Notes under the pieces: model-generated | What the model was told of the DNA's origin: nothing | Seen by the model: the letters and a program-made list of their open reading frames with translations, nothing else | Database searches by the model: none | Assembly (NCBI GenBank): GCA_001600495.1 | Contig: BCKE01000011.1 | Span: 227,150-291,149, forward strand | Source: Pilasporangium apinafurcum | Lineage: Eukaryota; Oomycota; Peronosporomycetes; Pythiales; Pythiaceae | Direction: 5' to 3' | Length of the DNA: 64,000 nt | Made by a program: the position numbers and the translations under genes | Shown: positions 58,757 to 64,000 of the stretch, piece after piece | How the letters are laid out: every line of letters starts with the position of its first letter | How positions within the stretch are numbered: the stretch's first letter is position 1

Positions 58757-58992
58757 CACCACTTCCTCCCCAAGCTCCACGATCATCCAAGTTGTCAAGT
58801 TTACAAACTTCGACCAATCAATTTTTATCTTTCAGATTTTCGATCAATCATCGTACGCCATCGTTACAAAATCTTCCAATCCGACTTTCGTCCAATCATC
58901 GTCTTTGAAGCCCAGTAAATGTTACATCAAGTGCCAAGTTGACGTAGCGACCATCACTCTCTATGCAATTTCAACGTTGTTGAAACGGAAAC

Positions 58993-61400
58993 ATGAAGCG
59001 GCAAGTGGTGATTCCCTACGTTCATGGCACGAGTGCAGATGCAGACGAGCACCAGCTTAATGATAGAGACACGAAGGCTGAGCGCATCGACACAAGCAAT
59101 ACGCCGCTGGTCGTGCGGCCACACGTAGTCTGTCGGTTCTGGCTGGAGAAATTTTTAGTACTCATCGACGGTGCGCAGATCTATGCAATCATGTGGCAGC
59201 TATCTCAACCGTGGCCCTGGCCTGCACGGTGGCTGCGCTGGAGTCGATGGACAAACGCATTCAATGGTGATGTCTTCAGCTTTCGATCAACTGGTGCAGC
59301 GATGGGAGCGACAAACCAATCGTTTTCGCTTTGGGGGGAGATGGAAGGGTACTGGGTATATGCATTGCTGTGGGGGTTGCTGCCATATACAACCTTGGCT
59401 GCGCTTCAAATCGCGCGGTATCGATGGAAAAAGCACGGTATACAGGATCTTCTTGATCGGAAAGCGAAGTGGGAGAACGTACTCTTGCAAGTATTCCAGA
59501 TTCTTTATCTACCTATTGGTCTCGCTGTGCTTCGGCTCGTCAATTGCAACGCGAACGGCGAAGTCTCGGTAGATCCAACCACAATGGGGAAATGCAGAGG
59601 CATACGCCATTCAGTAGCAGTTGCGCTAATAACTGGTGCATTAGGTGGCACGTTTCTAGTTGGATTCCCGTGGTTGTTGCATAGACTCATCCATCGATAT
59701 CTTGTTCATTCAGATGTGGAACATCATGAACGGTTTCTTCAAGCTAAAGAACTTGAGTTCATGTTGAATACATCGGAAACCTATCTGGGCCTGTATATGC
59801 CGCAATATGCATCTTTTCAACGTCATTCGGTGGGAACTCCGGTGCATCTATTGCTGTTGAAGCTATCGATGCTGGTGATATTTTCCTTGCTACGATCGCT
59901 AGCTCCATACAAAACGAATCAAGGACTTCAAGGAACACTTTTCTTTGTGTTACTATCAATTTACGCTGTTCGATGTACTTGGTATAAACCTTATCGGATG
60001 GTGACCAGTTCACGGTTAGCTTTAATTGTAGACTGGATGCTTGTCACAAATGGGATTTTTGGTGAGTCGGCGTGTATCAACCAATCTTTGAATGACATCA
60101 ATCTCACTCATTCGTGTTATGTAGTTTTACTGTGCGCAAATGGTGTTCGTAGTGCGTTAACAGTGTCTACAACACTGACATCATCATTAACGTTCGTTAA
60201 TGTGTGCTTCTTGATTGTGCTCGGGTTATCGTTTCTTCAAAACATACAGCAGTGGAAGTTTGGATCCCAAAATGCACTTGCGACAGCACTGCGTTGGCCG
60301 AGCAATGAACACATGGACGCAATCGTATTATATAGATCTACGCTAGCGATGTGGGTGGATACAATCAAGGATGCGAAGAAAGTTGTTGTGCGGTCGTTGC
60401 TCGTCCCTCCTTGTATGCGGAATTACCAAGATTTAGGGAGGATACTGTACCGATTGGAGGTTTGTCACGGAGAAGCAATAGCAGAAGAGCATTTACTATC
60501 AGTAAGTTTGCACTATTGATGCATGGCACTGTTATCCATACTATTTGAACATATGTGTACCTCATAGGATCAGTTTTACGAACTCCTACGCCAAGTACAC
60601 GAGTTATATGTGGAAGCTCTTGGATCTAATCCTTTCCATCGCCTCGGATTTCCTGAATTTCCAGAAAATGATTTGTCAGATCTTGGTGGTGTCCTTAAAC
60701 GTCGAAAAGAGCGTCAATTACTGGCTCCATCGAGTAGACAGCGCGTACTGATGAAGTTGGATATTGCGCGAAGTTGGTGGGCATCAACGGTGTCTAAAGA
60801 TGTAGGGCCAAAACGTGACACTGGCTCTTTTCGAGCACTTCTGGAAAGCAGCACACACCACTATATTTCAACTTACTTATCTTTTGACGATTGGGAAGAA
60901 GTGAATGTTTTACTGGAGCTTCAACGTCTGAATTCAGTAGACGAAAATGTTATTTCAGTTCAAGTAGAACGGTGGAGTCCAACCGGAATGTTGATTCAAG
61001 GTGTGCTTGATCAAAATGAACAAACCAATACTGAGGAGATGCAGCTTATTGCGTCTCTTAATGACCTCCATCGACTTGGTGTCCAAATGCGCGTTGTGCA
61101 TTGCGAATATCCGCACGTAAATGCTGCTATTCTCACCGCGATCGCAAACCTCCACCACGAACCTCCTTCATTAGAAGCTTCTTTTCACCACAGTAGCTCT
61201 GGTACAGCCATTAGTTCAGAACTGGGGCTGGCAAATAGCAAACATGCCGAGCTGCAGGAACTCATATCATTGACAGATGACTCCACTAGCTTCAAGTACG
61301 TTTTGGACAAATTCACTTTGTAACTCGCTCACTTAAACACAGACAAGATGGGGTACCAAGAGAACATCGCTCACGTGCATGTATCGAATGCATTTGAATC
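58993..61400 (+). CDS. Large polytopic membrane protein, unrecognised family
   Basis: Exon 1 58993-60501 and exon 2 from 60568; reading to the TAA at 61321-61323 gives 754 residues. Exon 1 has about eight to ten membrane helices (for example WVYALLWGLLPYTTLAALQI, VAVALITGALGGTFLVGFPW, LSMLVIFSLLRSLAPY, FVNVCFLIVLGLSFL). Exon 2 encodes a soluble, largely helical C-terminal domain. A canonical donor (GTACGT at 61298) inside the last codons could splice to an acceptor near 61345, replacing the short ending with one reaching about 61400. I do not recognise the family; similar polytopic proteins of unknown function occur in oomycetes. Topology suggests a transporter or channel-like role, which is inference only. 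Confidence 0.65.
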
Positions 61401-61852
61401 GACATGCAACACCAGTCCAAATGTCGCAGCTTTGGAATTGTTGCATTGTGCAGTGAAATCGGAATCTACCAATACTAAGAATATGCCGAGCCTTGGGCGA
61501 GAGATGTAAAGATAGAGATGATTGGGCTACGAGCTTCACTATTATTCCAAATTCAGCGGTTCGACATGAATCCATGACGGTGGTCTTGTCGCAGTACATA
61601 TTGTTATAAATGCGGTCAGCGATGATAAACACGATTGATCATGAAAGTCTCTTTCATTGTCGTTTGGAGTATGCTATCAGTCACAGTGTCGACATTTGCT
61701 GTAGCTACGTCTAAAATTGCCTGTGCAAAATTTGCTTGCAGTACCATACTCATAATGTACGTAAAATAGTTGGCAAACACGACCACGAACTCACTGGGGA
61801 AGGTTTTCACGAATACCACAGCAACGAGCGATAGTCCAAACGGTGTTTTCAT
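61333..61852 (-). CDS. Doubtful minus-strand open frames (hypothetical)
   Basis: Two overlapping minus-strand frames (61852-61616 and 61632-61333) read as plausible but unrecognised protein: a hydrophobic stretch VVVFANYFTYIMSMVL in the first, then DSCRTAEFGIIVKLV in the second. They could be joined by an intron, but no pair of splice sites is convincing. They may equally be remnants of a decayed gene. Confidence 0.2.
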
Positions 61853-62515
61853 AGTGGGATCATACTTTTCAGGAAGCGCGTTTCAAGTGCGTTGGTGTCT
61901 TTGATATGAGGGTATTTTTAATGCTATGTGGTCTTCCTAACCACTTTGGTGTGAGTGGCACTGTTTCACTGTGGTCTTTGCTACTCTGTTTCATGGTCGA
62001 AAGCTCTTTTGATCACCAAGTGGAGACTGTAGAATTGCTTGATACGGCACGAAATGACGAATGACCAGGACGAATCAATGAACATAGCCATAAAACCCCT
62101 CTCATGTAACTTGAGCACTGAGAACAAATTTCTGCAGGAAGATACGGGTATCCACTTCTGGGTAAGAATGGAAGAATGTACATCAATGTTAAACACCTAT
62201 ACTGGCTGCATGCAATGTCGGAATTTTTCATACGTGGATGATTGCATCACATACAGTCTCAATTGCGACCATGCTCGCTGACTAAATTCATTTTCGACAG
62301 AGATGATACAAGAGTTTGGCATGAATGACTGGGCTCATGTTACCGAATTCAGATTTCTACCTATATTTTACATTTTGGTCTCAAGATATTTAACCTTTAT
62401 TCCCCACATCATTGTACCATGCGTGGTACAAATGGGAAAATAGTTACACTCATCCGTTTTCGGAATCATAACAGTGAGGACTTTTATCACCTCAGTTTTG
62501 ACTTCGAGCGCCACT
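61853..62515. other. Region with no supported gene, downstream of Fanzor relic
   Basis: About 660 A/T-rich bases lying downstream (minus strand) of the Fanzor relic. In TnpB/Fanzor systems the guide RNA commonly maps near the end of the gene and the element's edge, so a structured RNA might lie here, but I see no obvious repeat or boundary. Short open frames have no support. Confidence 0.3.
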
Positions 62516-63888
62516 TCATCCTTTACCCCTCGTGAACTCCTCGAGTCTCCTCTTTTTCTTCACTTGGTCGATAAATAGTCTCAAAATGTTTATTGCGGTG
62601 TTGATGTCACAATCCCACAATGTGCGCTGGCATTCACTATTTTTGCAGTGTCGCACATTATAAAGACCTTTACCGCCAATTTCTTCGTCAAGCACATATT
62701 CTTTCATCTTCTTGTGACAAGCACAATACAGGTTGCTCGTCCTGAACTCGTCCACATCAACAACACGACAACTGAAACCAATTTTCTTCCTCAGAGTCGT
62801 TGTGGGAACAGCAATGTTGCCTTTAACTGAGCTTGTGAAGCTTGCATCTCCATACGCGATAACGATTCGTTTATCGCCACCTGTAAGGTTCTTGACTACC
62901 TTCTCTTACATCTGTTGTCGACGAATGTAGGTCGACCATCGTAGCCTCTTCATCCTCCTTGATGAATACACGTCAAGAAGACGATCCAAATACACGAGAC
63001 AAAATCTCATCCGTTTCAAATAGGAGGCAAGGTCTGGAACTTTTGCCGAAGGAACGTTTTCATTGAAGGTTTTGATGTCAGACTCAGCATAAATCCACTC
63101 TTTGGTCAACTTTGTTCGTCTGTGGTAGCCACACTCTCTGTACAAACGACCCTTCGACCAGTGGATGACTTCATGTTTCACGTTCTCTCCTTTCGGCTTT
63201 TGCAGCGTAGCCATGCTTTCCTCTTTGTAGACAATAGCAGTGATGATCTTCTTTCTTCTCGGGTCTAAACCGATAATCCGGTCTTCAAGAGAAAACGCCT
63301 CTTTTTGCTCTCTCTCGTGGGAAGCTTTGGACGGAAGATTGTCACAGTAACTGACATACCGTCGGTCGAGATGAAATGCTCAAACTCCTTTCGCTGGACT
63401 TTGGTCACAAGACCTATATTGAAGTACGTGCGCTATAACTCAACTTTGTCGGCGTAAAGCTCAACAGGGTCACCCAAAGCCTTAGCAAGTTCCTTCAAGA
63501 CGGTGGTGTTGATTTTGATGAAAATGGGGTTGAAGTGTTTCTGTGGAAGCAGCGACCAGACTCGGCAACTCTCCATTCCATCATCCACATGAGCTTGTAT
63601 GTCTATCAGCATTGTGTGGAGAAAGGGCATGTAACATTCCGAAGAGCTCTTCAAGTTGAGTGGCAGCGATCCGATCTCGTTTCTCACTCTATTCGATAAT
63701 TCTTGCATCCAAACAATCTCTGCAGTAGGGATGGAGTATTTCTTGAGCCTGGAGTACGCGGGCATCAGGTTGAATAAGCTATGCTGAGTCTGGGTGCTTG
63801 CACGGACTAGCAATGAAACAGCACTCTTGATTATCTTGTCTTAGTGCTTTTCAAAATAGTCACTGTCGCGAACAAGAGTTGCAAGCAT
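62516..63888 (-). pseudogene. Decayed Fanzor (eukaryotic TnpB-like RNA-guided nuclease)
   Basis: Minus-strand sequence from about 63888 to 62516 encodes a Fanzor-type protein broken by in-frame stops (TAA at 63841-63843, TAG at 63433-63435, TAA at 62906-62908) and one frameshift in a GA-repeat tract near 63318-63330. Recognisable parts, in order: SLLPQKHFNPIFIKINTTVL; RuvC-I IIGLDPRRKKIITAIVY (catalytic Asp at 63263-63265); IAYGDASFTSSVKGN with the following VDVDEFRTSNLYCACHKK, and CKNSECQRTLWDCDINTAIN, which holds the zinc-finger Cys pairs and the final RuvC-III Asp. The end at TGA 62518-62516 is intact. The catalytic acidic residues remain recognisable, so the inactivation is by interruption. 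The 5' end may continue beyond the window. Confidence 0.8.
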
Positions 63889-64000
63889 AGTGTGAGAAGG
63901 TAGGTTCCAGAAGCGCACATTTGGTCAGAACACTATTAACGGTTCAAAAAAAGATAGACCTCTGGACCATCAAGTTAAGTCAGTAGAAGGAATGCTTAGT

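Larger units (their letters stand above)
55695..58760. mobile_element. Retroelement-like unit with long inverted arms around a broken gag-like gene
   Basis: The left arm (about 55695-56848, interrupted by a SINE) and right arm (about 57936-58755) are reverse complements. The inner about 190 bases (56648-56832 against 57950-58143) look essentially identical, while the outer parts are diverged. The arms end like LTRs: the inner ends read TGTAACACT outward, and the right arm ends in CCAACA, giving TGT...ACA. Between them lies about 1.1 kb with a minus-strand gag-like gene. LTR retrotransposons have direct repeats, so this is either a pair of LTRs in opposite orientation after rearrangement, a DIRS-like or fold-back element, or an inverted duplication. 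No reverse transcriptase or integrase is visible. The N at 58756 lies at the right boundary. Confidence 0.6.

Noticed and set aside
1-64000. CRISPR array or bacterial operon content
   Set aside because: No regular short repeat-spacer arrays were seen and the genes have introns and eukaryotic families.

Overview
The window looks like nuclear DNA from a compact eukaryotic genome, most likely an oomycete (Peronosporomycete). I base this on many short introns (mostly about 50-100 bases, GT(A/G)NGT donors, AG acceptors), short intergenic gaps with alternating strands, and protein architectures common in oomycetes: START-FYVE-WW, a Cys-rich full-length-domain ABCG transporter, a voltage-sensor-like cyclase fusion, a Fanzor relic. 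Genus and species cannot be fixed from sequence alone. Exon coordinates were derived by hand from splice signals, frame continuity and family resemblance.

Left part (1-21,000): the tail of an unknown gene, a leucine-rich-repeat protein, TAF7 of TFIID, a mitochondrial IF1-like ATPase inhibitor (minus strand), a BRO1-domain protein, a TPR protein, an LRRC57-type LRR protein (minus), a PHD-JmjC-zinc-finger protein whose iron ligands are all substituted, a SPOUT1-type RNA methyltransferase (minus), an ion-transport-like/nucleotide cyclase fusion, and a 616-residue protein with five endosulfine-like FDSADY motifs (minus).

Middle part (21,000-50,100): two unrecognised multi-exon genes and a coiled-coil protein, a METTL21-type lysine methyltransferase (minus), a START-FYVE-WW protein, an ankyrin-PDZ protein (minus), an ABCG transporter, a p47/NSFL1C-like SEP-UBX protein and the peroxisomal AAA ATPase PEX1 (both minus), a CLC chloride channel, and a membrane-anchored expansin-like protein (minus). 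Most neighbours are convergent or divergent. There is no operon-like arrangement, but p47 and PEX1 (both AAA-ATPase pathways) lie in tandem.

Right part (50,100-64,000): a gene-poor accessory stretch. It holds a fold-back (MITE-like) inverted repeat, a secreted endonuclease/exonuclease/phosphatase-family protein, the transcription repressor NC2-beta (DR1), a roughly 3 kb element with long inverted arms around a broken gag-like gene with a tRNA-derived SINE nested in one arm, a large polytopic membrane protein, and a decayed Fanzor (eukaryotic TnpB relative) at the right edge.

The signals most worth following are the five-fold endosulfine-like protein, the ligand-less JmjC protein, the Fanzor relic, and the nested inverted-arm retroelement with SINE. 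No tRNA gene, rRNA gene or CRISPR array was seen. One ambiguous base (N) lies at 58756.
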